Source of the DNA: JACRIM01 sp038042195
GTDB taxonomy: Bacteria > Planctomycetota > Phycisphaerae > UBA1845 > UTPLA1
NCBI GenBank assembly: GCA_038042195.1
Contig: JBBTET010000011.1
Location: 1 to 27,518, forward strand
Reading direction: 5' to 3'
Length of the DNA stretch: 27,518 nt
The position numbers and the translations under genes are program-made. The notes beneath the pieces are model-generated. The model did no database searches. It was not told the origin of the DNA and was given only the letters and a program-made list of their open reading frames with translations. The number at the start of each line of letters is the position of its first letter. Within the stretch, counting starts at the first letter, position 1. Of this stretch, positions 15,981-23,386 are shown piece by piece.

Positions 15981-17071
15981 GCCTGCGCGGCGTCCTGTGG
16001 GTTTGTAACGTTGAAGTTGGAGGCGGGTGGCGTGATACGCTCGATGGTGAGCCACTTGCCTTGCCGCATGACGATGGAGCCGCCGGGGAGTTCGATGTGG
16101 CGCTTGTGGTCGCCGCCGGTGACGAGTTCGAGGATGGCGTCCATGCGTTCAAAGCCGATTTCTTTTCGGCTCGCGTCGAGGCGGTTGAGAATCAGAATGA
16201 TGATCTCGCCCTGAACGGCGGCGGGGAGGGCGACGATTGGAGCGACGGCGAGGCGGATGGAGGTCGGCAATTCATCGAGGTGCATGTGGCGCAGGGCATC
16301 GAGGGCGAGTTGATGGATGGCGTCGTTTGCGCGCCGGGCATTTTCAGCGAGGCGCGTGAGTGCCGCAGTGATCTCCGCGTTGAATGTGTCGCGCAGGCGG
16401 GGGAGTAGTTCGTGGCGGATTTTGTTACGAGTCGCGGCGGCGGGATCGTCGTTGGTGTGATCGTGTCGCCAGTCGAGTTTGCGGGATTCTAGATAAGCCT
16501 GAAGGTCGCGGCGCTCGAATGAGAGTAGAGGGCGGACGAGTTGGATGGTGCTGTCATGGTGTACAGGGCGCACGGGTGCCATCCCGGAAAGGCCGCGAAT
16601 ACCGGTGCCGCGAAGGATGCGATGGAGGACGGTCTCGGCTTGGTCGTCGGCATGGTGGGCGACACAGATGTAGCCGGCTCCGACTTGCTCCGCGACCTCT
16701 TCAAGAAAGGCGTATCGAAGGCGGCGGCCGACTTCTTCAGGGCTTTCGCCGGAACGCTTGGCTTCACCACCAACATCCTCAGTACGACATGTGTGCGGCA
16801 GGCCAAGTGAGCGCGCCAGTGTCTCAACGAATCGCGCATCTTCGATTGATGAGTCCCGTAGACCGTGGTCGAGGTGGGCGATTTGGAGCAACCATTTGCG
16901 CTCGTGAATCTCGTTGACCGCGACGAGGCCGTGGAGCATGGCGACAGAGTCGATGCCGCCCGAGACAGCGCAGACGATTTTCGCTCCAACGGGGAGGATG
17001 TCGACGATGGCGTCGAGGAGTCGTTTGTGGAACCGGCGCGGGTCCATGGTGGGGGGAATTGTATTCGACAT
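15977..17071 (-). CDS. tilS: tRNA(Ile)-lysidine synthase
   Basis: This roughly 364-residue enzyme attaches lysine to C34 of tRNA-Ile (CAU), using ATP, so that the anticodon reads AUA. The N-type ATP pyrophosphatase P-loop SGGIDS (about residues 37-42) is followed by LLQIAHLDHGLRDSS, RTEDVGGEAKRSGESPEEVGRRLRY, CVAHHADDQAETVLHRILRGTGIRGLSGM and NDDPAAATRNKIRHELLPRLR, all conserved in TilS. The start is uncertain: ATG at 17069-17071 is chosen; a GTG at 17099-17101 lies inside a palindrome, and ATG 17045-17047 is also possible. None has a good ribosome site. It follows rlmN and overlaps the glycosyltransferase by ATGA. Confidence 0.9.
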   Translation of the reverse strand: MSNTIPPTMDPRRFHKRLLDAIVDILPVGAKIVCAVSGGIDSVAMLHGLVAVNEIHERKWLLQIAHLDHGLRDSSIEDARFVETLARSLGLPHTCRTEDVGGEAKRSGESPEEVGRRLRYAFLEEVAEQVGAGYICVAHHADDQAETVLHRILRGTGIRGLSGMAPVRPVHHDSTIQLVRPLLSFERRDLQAYLESRKLDWRHDHTNDDPAAATRNKIRHELLPRLRDTFNAEITAALTRLAENARRANDAIHQLALDALRHMHLDELPTSIRLAVAPIVALPAAVQGEIIILILNRLDASRKEIGFERMDAILELVTGGDHKRHIELPGGSIVMRQGKWLTIERITPPASNFNVTNPQDAAQA

Positions 17072-17092
17072 GCCACCATGCCGGAGAAAGAT

Positions 17093-17109
17093 GGTCCGCA
17101 CTGCGGACC
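17093..17109. repeat. Perfect short palindrome between rlmN and tilS
   Basis: GGTCCGCA-C-TGCGGACC is an 8-bp perfect stem with a single central base, flanked by GGAGAAAGAT and CTACGG. There is no T-run, so it is not an ordinary terminator. It resembles the other palindromes of the window (2161-2366, 3472-3546) in being short and GC-rich, and may belong to the same type of scattered element. It overlaps the GTG that would otherwise be the earliest tilS start. Confidence 0.5.
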
Positions 17110-17134
17110 CTACGGCTCGGGTTGAGGCAAGCCG

Positions 17135-18223
17135 CTACTCGGTCGGCGGCAGGGTGATTTGCACAGGGGCGTTCGCGGCTTGCATCTCCTTGCGGCGGAG
17201 TTGGCCGCAGGCGGCGTCGATGTCCAGGCCGCGTGAGGTGCGGACGTGGGAGTTGACACCGTGCTCGCGGAGATATTTTTGGAAAGAGGCCGTGGCTTCG
17301 CTGGTGGGGCGGTCGTAGGGAAGGCCCTCGACGGGGTTGTAGCGAATCAGGTTGACGTTGCAGCGGAAGTTCTTGGCGAACTTGGCGAGCTGTGCGGCGT
17401 GGGGTTGGCGGTCATTCACTTCGTGGAGCAGGATGTACTCAAGCGTGATCTCGCGTCCGGTCTTTTCAAAGTAGTACCTGCAAGCCATCGTTAATTCGCC
17501 GAGGGAGATTTTCTCCGCCCAGGGGATGAGTTCGGCGCGGAGCGTGTCACTGGGGGCATGAAGCGACAGGGCGAGATTGAGTTGCAGGCCCTCTTCAGCG
17601 AGCTTGCGAATCTGTTTTGGAAGGCCGACAGTGCTGATGGTGATTTTGCGCGCGCCGATGTTGCAACCCCACGGCGCGTTGATCGTGCGCACGGCGCGCG
17701 TCACGTTGTCATAATTCGCCAGCGGCTCGCCGAGTCCCATGAAGACGACGTTGGAAAGGCGTCCGCCGGCCAGTTCGGCTTCGACGCGGACGCGAAGCAC
17801 CTGTTCGATGATTTGGCCGGGCGTGAGATTGCGTTGGACGCCATCGAGTCCGCTGGCGCAAAAGCGACATCCGACGGGGCAGCCGACCTGGGAGCTGATG
17901 CAGGCGGTCTTGCGTTCCTCGCTGGGGATCATGACGCACTCACTGGTCGCGCCGTCGGGCCATTGGAGGAGGAGTTTGACCGTGCCGTCTTTGGACGCCG
18001 CGCGGCGGATGATGGTGGAGGTGAAGAGGTCGAAGCGGTCAGCGAGTTTTTGGCGGAGCGGCTTGGACAGGTTTGTCATCGCGTCGAGGCTGGGGGCGGA
18101 TTTTTCGTAGATCCACTCGAGCACCTGCTTGGCGCGAAAGGTCGGCTCGCCGATGGTTGCGAAGTGTTGCAACATACGGTCGGGGTCGTAGTCGAGAAGA
18201 TGTTCGTGCGGGGTCATGTCCAT
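17135..18223 (-). CDS. rlmN: 23S rRNA (adenine2503-C2)/tRNA (adenine37-C2) methyltransferase, radical SAM
   Basis: This 362-residue enzyme methylates C2 of A2503 in 23S rRNA and A37 in some tRNAs by radical SAM chemistry. The [4Fe-4S] motif CPVGCRFC supplies Cys115, Cys119 and Cys122. The C-terminal methyl-carrying cysteine is seen in DIDAACGQLRR (about Cys339). Other family marks are FRAKQVLEWIYEK, LLLQWPDGATSECVMIPSEERKTACISSQ, VVFMGLGEPLANYDNV, LNLALSLHAPSD and EYILLHEVND. The start is taken at ATG 18221-18223, eleven bases after the pyrH stop; ATG 18215-18217 is equally possible and neither has a strong ribosome site. The earlier open frame lies inside pyrH. Confidence 0.95.
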   Translation of the reverse strand: MDMTPHEHLLDYDPDRMLQHFATIGEPTFRAKQVLEWIYEKSAPSLDAMTNLSKPLRQKLADRFDLFTSTIIRRAASKDGTVKLLLQWPDGATSECVMIPSEERKTACISSQVGCPVGCRFCASGLDGVQRNLTPGQIIEQVLRVRVEAELAGGRLSNVVFMGLGEPLANYDNVTRAVRTINAPWGCNIGARKITISTVGLPKQIRKLAEEGLQLNLALSLHAPSDTLRAELIPWAEKISLGELTMACRYYFEKTGREITLEYILLHEVNDRQPHAAQLAKFAKNFRCNVNLIRYNPVEGLPYDRPTSEATASFQKYLREHGVNSHVRTSRGLDIDAACGQLRRKEMQAANAPVQITLPPTE

Positions 18224-18234
18224 TGTGGCAAGTA

Positions 18235-18984
18235 TCAGTGATGAATGCGCGTTCCGATGAGTCGGCCTTGCACGGCCTTTCGCATGTTGCCTTTGGTCAA
18301 GAGGCTGAAGACCGCGATGGGGACGCCGTGGCGTTGGCACATATCGATGGCGGAGACGTCCATCACTTTCAAGCGGCGGTCGATGACTTCATTGTAGCTG
18401 AGCGACTCGAGGAACTTCGCGGAGGAGTCTTTCTTGGGGTCGGCGGTGTACACGCCGTCGACGTTGGTGGCCTTGATGAGAAGGTCGGCACCGATTTCGA
18501 CGGAGGCCAGGGCGGCGGCGGTGTCGGTGGTGACATAGGGGCGACCCGTGCCGGCGGCGAGGATGACGACACGGCCCTTTTCCAGATGGCGGATGCATCG
18601 TCGGCGAATGAAGTTCTCGCACGCGCTGCTGATGGAGATGGAGGATTGCACGCGCGTCGGCTGGCCCATCGCTTCGAGGCGATCTTGCAGGGCGAGGGCG
18701 TTGATGACGGTGGCGAGCATGCCCATGTAGTGGGCCGAGGCTTCCTGAATGCCGAGCTGGGTAGCGACGGATGCGCCGCGAAGGAAGTTGCCGCCGCCAA
18801 CCACGACGGCGACCTGTGCCCCGAGCTTGCTGACGGTGATGATCTCTTCGGCAATGCGCTTGAGGGCCTCGCCATCCAGCCCGAAGCCGCCGGGCTTGCC
18901 GAAGCCTTCGCCGGAGATCTTGAGGACGACGCGGTTGATTTTCTTGGAGGTGCGTGTCTTGGGTTTGGCGGTTCGTTTTTTCAT
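18235..18984 (-). CDS. pyrH: UMP kinase
   Basis: This 249-residue enzyme phosphorylates UMP to UDP in pyrimidine nucleotide synthesis. It has the amino-acid-kinase fold of bacterial UMP kinases: VVLKISGEGFG, VAVVVGGGNFLRG, HYMGMLATVINALALQDRLE, RVVILAAGTGRPYVTTDTAAALRA-like AAGTGRPYVTTDTAAA, IKATNVDGVYTADPKK and KVMDVSAIDMC. An N-terminal basic tail (KKRTAKPKTRTSKK) precedes the fold. The start ATG 18982-18984 has AGGA eight bases upstream. A strong terminator lies between tsf and pyrH, so pyrH needs its own promoter or readthrough; a TACAAT follows the terminator but no matching -35 is seen. It heads a close-spaced run through rlmN, tilS, glycosyltransferase and AsmA-like genes. Confidence 0.95.
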   Translation of the reverse strand: MKKRTAKPKTRTSKKINRVVLKISGEGFGKPGGFGLDGEALKRIAEEIITVSKLGAQVAVVVGGGNFLRGASVATQLGIQEASAHYMGMLATVINALALQDRLEAMGQPTRVQSSISISSACENFIRRRCIRHLEKGRVVILAAGTGRPYVTTDTAAALASVEIGADLLIKATNVDGVYTADPKKDSSAKFLESLSYNEVIDRRLKVMDVSAIDMCQRHGVPIAVFSLLTKGNMRKAVQGRLIGTRIHH

Positions 18985-19032
18985 CTGAGATTCCTGGTGA
19001 GTCAACGCGGCGCGGATTGTATCTCCGCGCAT

Positions 19033-19056
19033 AAAAAAAGCCGCTTTCGCGGCTTT
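19033..19056 (-). terminator. Rho-independent terminator of the rpsB-tsf operon
   Basis: Read on the minus strand the site is AAAGCCGC-GAAA-GCGGCTTT with a GAAA tetraloop, running into a T-run of seven (TTTTTTT). It begins ten bases after the tsf stop codon. Confidence 0.92.
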
Positions 19057-19066
19057 GGAGGGACGA

Positions 19067-19882
19067 CTAGCTCAATCCGCCGACTTCGTACTTCAAATAC
19101 GCCTTGACGGTGAAGCCGTTCTCTTTGGCGAATTGGCCGACGGTTTTCTTGTCGTCCATGACGAAGGGTTGCTCCAGGAGCACACGCTCGCCAAACCACT
19201 TATCCATCTTGCCGGTGACGATCTTTTCGATGATCGGATCGGGCTTGCCCTTGGCATCTTCGCGGGCCTTTTCTTTGGCGGCCTGCACGTCGGTTGCGTT
19301 GACATCCTCGCGCGAGACGCCGAGGAGGACGACGCTGGAAGCGATGTGCATGCAAATGTGGCGGCCGAACTCGCCGGGGTCGTTGTCGGTGGAGATGACC
19401 GTGCCGACCTTGCCGTTGTGATGGACGTAGGCAGCGCCGGGGCCGTCGAGGCGGGCGGTGCGTTGGATGTTCATGTTTTCCTTGAGCTTGCCGAAGGCAT
19501 CGACAAGCAACTCATTCACCGTGCGGCCGGAGGATGTCTTCGCGGCCTTCAAGCCCTCAACATCAGTCGTGCCCGTGGATCCGGCGGTCTTGGCGATGGT
19601 GTCGGCCAGTTCGCGGAAGGAATCATTGCCGGCGACGAAGTCGGTCTCACAGCGGACCTCGGCGAGGGCGACGCACTTGCCGCAGGCATGAATGCCGATG
19701 CGACCGTTGGCGGCCTCTTTGTCGGAGCGGGTGCTCATCTTGTCGGCGAACTTCTTGCGGAGGATCTCCATCGCCTTGGTCTCATCACCGGCGGCCTCCA
19801 CCAGGGCGGCCTTGCAATCCATCATGGCGAGATCGGTCTTGGAGCGAAGGGCCTGCACTTGTTTTGCACTGATTTCGGGCAT
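19067..19882 (-). CDS. tsf: Translation elongation factor Ts
   Basis: This 271-residue protein exchanges GDP for GTP on EF-Tu. The N-terminal UBA-like domain with the conserved MDCKAAL element is clear: AKQVQALRSKTDLAMMDCKAALVEAAGDETKAMEILRKK. The dimerisation core follows with GRIGIH, LAEVRCETDFVAGNDSFREL, GKVGTVISTDND and GRHICMHIAS, and the C-terminal module has PIIEKIVTGKMDKWFGERVLLEQPFVMDDKKTVGQF. The ATG at 19880-19882 has AGGA nine bases upstream; the open frame extends upstream into the rpsB-tsf gap without protein-like sequence. It follows rpsB by 129 bases, the usual gene order, and is closed by a terminator. Confidence 0.96.
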   Translation of the reverse strand: MPEISAKQVQALRSKTDLAMMDCKAALVEAAGDETKAMEILRKKFADKMSTRSDKEAANGRIGIHACGKCVALAEVRCETDFVAGNDSFRELADTIAKTAGSTGTTDVEGLKAAKTSSGRTVNELLVDAFGKLKENMNIQRTARLDGPGAAYVHHNGKVGTVISTDNDPGEFGRHICMHIASSVVLLGVSREDVNATDVQAAKEKAREDAKGKPDPIIEKIVTGKMDKWFGERVLLEQPFVMDDKKTVGQFAKENGFTVKAYLKYEVGGLS

Positions 19883-19951
19883 CGTCGATGTCCTTCCAAA
19901 CGATTGAAGTAGACGAGTCTTGCGGCGACTCGTGGTGAGACAGATTCCATT

Positions 19952-19982
19952 GGACGAATCGCCGGCACCGGCGGAGTCGTCC
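19952..19982 (-). other. Hairpin in the rpsB-tsf intercistronic region
   Basis: GGACGA pairs with TCGTCC outside an inner CGCCGG-CA-CCGGCG stem, separated by a small internal loop. No T-run follows on the minus strand, so it is more likely an mRNA-stability or processing element than a full terminator. Function is inferred. Confidence 0.45.
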
Positions 19983-20011
19983 GTCAAAAGCATCCGCTGG
20001 CTCTGCGTTGA

Positions 20012-20869
20012 TTAGACGCCGTCGGGCACTTGCACCGCGGCGGTTTCCTCGACGGGGGCTGCCATCGCCTCGACCGGCATCGAGCCTGCCTCGGCCAACT
20101 GCGACGTGGTCATGCGTTGGGATCGTCGTGGACGGGCACCGCCCGCGCCGGCCAATGCATCATCAGCAGTGTCCGATGGCTGGGGCCGACTGCGTTTTCC
20201 TTCATCGACGGCATCTGCCAGTTCGGTGACGATCAGCTCGATGGCGCGCATGGCATCGTCGTTGCCCGGAATGATGATGTCGGCGACGGTCGGATCGCTG
20301 TCAGTGTCGACGAGGCAGATCGTGGGGATGCCGAGCTTCTTGGCCTCCTTGACGGCGATGTGCTCACGGCGAACGTCGAGAATCACGAGGACGCCGGGCA
20401 ACTTCGTCATGCGACGGATGCCGTCAAGGTTGCGCGTGATTTTCTTGCGCTCGCGATTGACGACAGCAGCCTCTTTTTTGGTATACGTTTTGATCTTTCC
20501 GGTCGTTTCGAGGGCCTCGAGCGTTTCGAGTCGGGCCAGTCGCGAACGGATGGTTTTGAAATTGGTGAGAGTTCCGCCGAGCCAGCGTTCGTTGACGTAG
20601 TGCATGCCTACGCGCAGAGCCTGCTTTGCCACGATGTCCCGTGCCTGTCGCTTGGTCCCGACGATCAGGACATCCTGACCCTGGGAGATGACGGCAGCGA
20701 GGAACTTTTTCGCTCGAAGCAGACCGCGAACGGTCTCGCGAATATCTATGATGTGAATGGAATTCCGCTTGGTGAAGATGAACGGGGCCATACGAGGGTT
20801 CCACCGCGCCACCTGGTGGCCGAAGTGGATGCCCGATTCGATCAATCCGCGGACCAACGCCGACGCCAA
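20012..20869 (-). CDS. rpsB: 30S ribosomal protein S2
   Basis: This 285-residue ribosomal protein begins MASALVRGLIESGIHFGHQVARWNPRMAPFIF, as expected for S2 (LLEAGVHFGHQ...WNPKM), and carries IHIIDIRETV, VLIVGTKRQARDIV, YVNERWLGGTLTNFKTI, PGVLVILDVRREHIAVKEAKKLGIPTICLVDTDSDP and DDAMRAIEL. The start codon is TTG (20867-20869), preceded by GGAGGTGA (20873-20880), which pairs fully with the 16S anti-SD; no ATG or GTG fits the conserved N-terminus. Compared with a ~240-residue S2, the C-terminus has about 50 extra residues rich in Ala, Pro and acidic residues. A consensus-like promoter lies 62 bases upstream, and tsf follows. Confidence 0.96.
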   Translation of the reverse strand: MASALVRGLIESGIHFGHQVARWNPRMAPFIFTKRNSIHIIDIRETVRGLLRAKKFLAAVISQGQDVLIVGTKRQARDIVAKQALRVGMHYVNERWLGGTLTNFKTIRSRLARLETLEALETTGKIKTYTKKEAAVVNRERKKITRNLDGIRRMTKLPGVLVILDVRREHIAVKEAKKLGIPTICLVDTDSDPTVADIIIPGNDDAMRAIELIVTELADAVDEGKRSRPQPSDTADDALAGAGGARPRRSQRMTTSQLAEAGSMPVEAMAAPVEETAAVQVPDGV

Positions 20870-20930
20870 AAGTCACCTCCCGGTATCTAGTTATCTAGTC
20901 TTGCTTTACGATGAAGACGACGAACGCTTG

Positions 20931-20959
20931 AAGATACTGTGATTGCGTATTTTCGTCAA
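20931..20959 (-). promoter_or_regulatory. Sigma70-type promoter of rpsB-tsf
   Basis: On the minus strand TTGACG (20954-20959), a 17-base spacer and TATCTT (20931-20936) precede the rpsB TTG by about 60 bases, giving an expected leader of roughly 55 nucleotides. The leader contains a tandem CTAGATAA/CTAGATA just upstream of the ribosome site. Confidence 0.75.
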
Positions 20960-21147
20960 GATCAATTCGTTCCGGGTCGGATTGAGGAGCCAGAATCGGG
21001 TTTTTGGCGGATCAGTCAATTGATCGGGGCCGGTAATCGCCATTATCGGCTGCCGTGAGTCCACTACTATATCCTGTATATATACGGTGTGTCGTCCACT
21101 ATTCCGGGTAGTCGTTGGATTCAGTCTGGATACGGTGAGTACAAACC

Positions 21148-22327
21148 TTTGAGTGACGTAATCGACCACCCCCGTATCTTCATCAGCGTGGCCGAGCAAA
21201 GCGCGGACGAGCACGCGGCTGGACTCGTGAGGGCGTACAAGGCCCTGCGACCCTCCGCGCGATTCAACGGTCTCGCCGGGGCGGCGCTGCGGGCCGAGGG
21301 GTGCGAGTGCTTCCATGACATGACCACCAAGTCGGCGATGGCGATGGCTGCGCTCGCGCGCGTTCCCGAAGCGCTGAGGCTGATGAAGCGATTGCGGAAG
21401 CACTTGGCAACGGAGCACTACGACGCGGCCGTGGTGGTGGATTCGCCGGCGCTCAATCTGCCGGTGGCGAAGGCGTGTCGTCGGGTTGGCATACCTGTTC
21501 TCTATTACATCGCGCCGCAGACGTGGGCGTGGGGGTGGCGGGCATGGCGCAACGCACGGCTGCGCGATCGCGTGTCGCGCGTGGCGTGCATCTGGCCATT
21601 TGAGGAGCCGCACTTTCGCAGCGATGGGATCGACGCGACGTATGTGGGCCACCCGTCCTTTGATCGACTCGCGGCAATGCAAGTGGATGAAAGTCGCATC
21701 GCCAGTTTGCGAGGGGATGCGTCGCCGGTGCTGACGATCCTGCCGGGGTCGCGCGGGCATGTGATTGATGAAGTGTTGCCGGGGCAGCTTGAGATTGCCA
21801 AGGCGGTGTCGGTGCTGAATCGCAAGTCGCGGTTCATCATCGTCGCGGCGAACGATCGCGCGGCGGAGCGGATCGCGGCGGTGTCAAAAGAGACGGGGCT
21901 GAATGTGAAGTACGAATTGCTTCGCGGCGATGCCGATCGGGCGGCGGCGATCCGCGCGGCCGACCTTGTGCTCGTCGCATCGGGGACGATCACGCTGGAG
22001 GTCGCCTATCACGGGACGCCGATGATCGTGATGTACAACACGGCCCGATGGGGGTATCAGCTCGTCGGGCGCTGGCTGCTCAAGACGCCGTTCCTATCGA
22101 TCCCAAACATCATCGCGGGCCGTGAGATCGTGCCGGAGTACATGCCGTATTACACATCGACGGACCCGATCATCGCCCGAGTGGTGGAGTGGCTGGCCAC
22201 ACCGGCAACCCTGGCCCGCGTGCGGCGGGATTTGAAGCAGACGATTGAGCCCATCGCCAAACCCGGCGCGGCGGCAAACGCAGCGAGGATGTTGGACGAG
22301 TTGGTGCGAATTGGGTCGGGCCGTTAG
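21148..22327 (+). CDS. lpxB: Lipid-A-disaccharide synthase
   Basis: This GT19-type enzyme joins UDP-2,3-diacylglucosamine and lipid X into the lipid A disaccharide at the inner membrane. LpxB landmarks are RIFISVAEQSADEHAAGL near the N-terminus (replacing the usual GE.SGD), PVLYYIAPQTWAWGWRAW, CIWPFEEPHF, YVGHPSFDRL, LTILPGSRGHVIDEVLPGQLE, VLVASGTITLEVAYHGTPMIVMY and LSIPNIIAGREIVPEYM. Length (about 392 residues) is normal. The start is uncertain: TTG at 21148 follows GGTGAG by nine bases and suits the domain start; an earlier in-frame GTG at 21089 has no ribosome site. It is divergent from rpsB, and its last four bases overlap the end of the convergent HDOD gene. It indicates an LPS-bearing outer membrane. 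Confidence 0.88.
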
Positions 22328-23352
22328 TACTTTGCCGCAACAGTATCAGACAGTTGATCCGCGCGCGGGCGCGCCGAAGAATCCGAACCCGTTGGTTCGG
22401 GTGTGATGTTGTCGCCATCGAACCACTGAGAAACTTGTGAGAAAAGCGGCATGGCCCCGGCGCGATTGCCGGCAAACTCTTCAAAGAGGTCGGCGATGTC
22501 GTTGTATTCCTCAATGGCGGCGCGGATGAGTCGGGCGAGTGGGTCGCTGGTGCTGTGTGTCTGCGTCGGCAGGCTGCGACGGACGATGGCGGCGGACAGG
22601 GTGTCGCCGGATTCGTCTCCAACCGGGATTAGTCCGACCGTGTAGCCGATCTGCCAGAGTTGGAGCGGCGTGTCGGTGGCGGTGATGGTCGGCGGGTTGG
22701 TGTGGTGTCGGCCGACGGCGTCGGTGATGAGTCGGGGGAAGCGGCAGCTTTCGAGCAGGCTGAGGCCGGCGTGAATGTGATTCAGGTTGAGGGCGTGGTA
22801 CTTCAACGCCGCAAAGCGGAGCGAACAGCCTTCGGCCTCGTCGCTCAGGCGTTTGTACTCTTCGGGGAAAGATGCGGCCAACAGAGGCTGCCCAATGTTT
22901 TGCAGATAGCCAACTAGAAAGGCCGGTCCGGCGAGGGCGCGGTCGCGCATCATGGCCATCGCGCGGGCCAGGCTGGCGCGGGCCAGGCTGTGCAAACAGA
23001 AGTCGGCGATGTCCACACCGGCGGGGCGCAGCACATCGGCGACGGCCCGTGTGATTTCGTAAGCGATGGCGATAGCCTGCATCCGATCGGGGCCGAGTCG
23101 GACGGCGGCGGCGGAGAGGCTGGTCACGGGAATGCCCGCGCCGTGTTGCACGGTGTTGGCGATGCGGATCAGGCGCGATTGCAGGTTGGCGTCGCGCTCC
23201 AGCACGGCGGCCGTCTCCATCGGGCCGATCGGGGGGCGGTCGAGGAACCGGGGGACCATCGTTGCGAGTCTCGCCTTCGCCGAGAGGATGGCGGCGGCGA
23301 GGAGATTCTGGTATCGGGAGTGGTTTGATACGTTTGAATTGTCTCGAAGCAT
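22324..23352 (-). CDS. HDOD domain protein with degraded HD motif
   Basis: This 342-residue protein resembles HDOD signalling proteins along residues about 15-270: RFLDRPPIGPMETAAVLERDANLQSRLIRIANTV, the alanine-rich FCLHSLARASLARAMAMM, FLVGYLQNIGQPLLAASFPEEYKRL and HHTNPP. In catalytic HD-GYP/HD hydrolases the third segment reads LxHDIG; here it is LQNIG, so metal-dependent hydrolysis is unlikely, as in HDOD proteins generally. The C-terminal 60 residues are variable and polar. The start chosen is ATG 23350-23352; an in-frame TTG at 23377-23379 would add nine residues. It follows the HTH-receiver gene by 34 bases, so the two may work as one signalling unit. Confidence 0.8.
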   Translation of the reverse strand: MLRDNSNVSNHSRYQNLLAAAILSAKARLATMVPRFLDRPPIGPMETAAVLERDANLQSRLIRIANTVQHGAGIPVTSLSAAAVRLGPDRMQAIAIAYEITRAVADVLRPAGVDIADFCLHSLARASLARAMAMMRDRALAGPAFLVGYLQNIGQPLLAASFPEEYKRLSDEAEGCSLRFAALKYHALNLNHIHAGLSLLESCRFPRLITDAVGRHHTNPPTITATDTPLQLWQIGYTVGLIPVGDESGDTLSAAIVRRSLPTQTHSTSDPLARLIRAAIEEYNDIADLFEEFAGNRAGAMPLFSQVSQWFDGDNITPEPTGSDSSARPRADQLSDTVAAKY

Positions 23353-23386
23353 GTCAGGCCGCCCCCAGGGAAAGCGCAATGGCGCG

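Noticed and set aside
18985..19032. TACAAT after the tsf terminator as a pyrH promoter
   Set aside because: The matching -35 position falls in the GCGGCT/T-run of the terminator and does not resemble TTGACA.
21089..21147. GTG at 21089 as the lpxB start
   Set aside because: No ribosome site precedes it and the added residues are unlike LpxB; TTG at 21148 with GGTGAG upstream fits better, though this is not certain.
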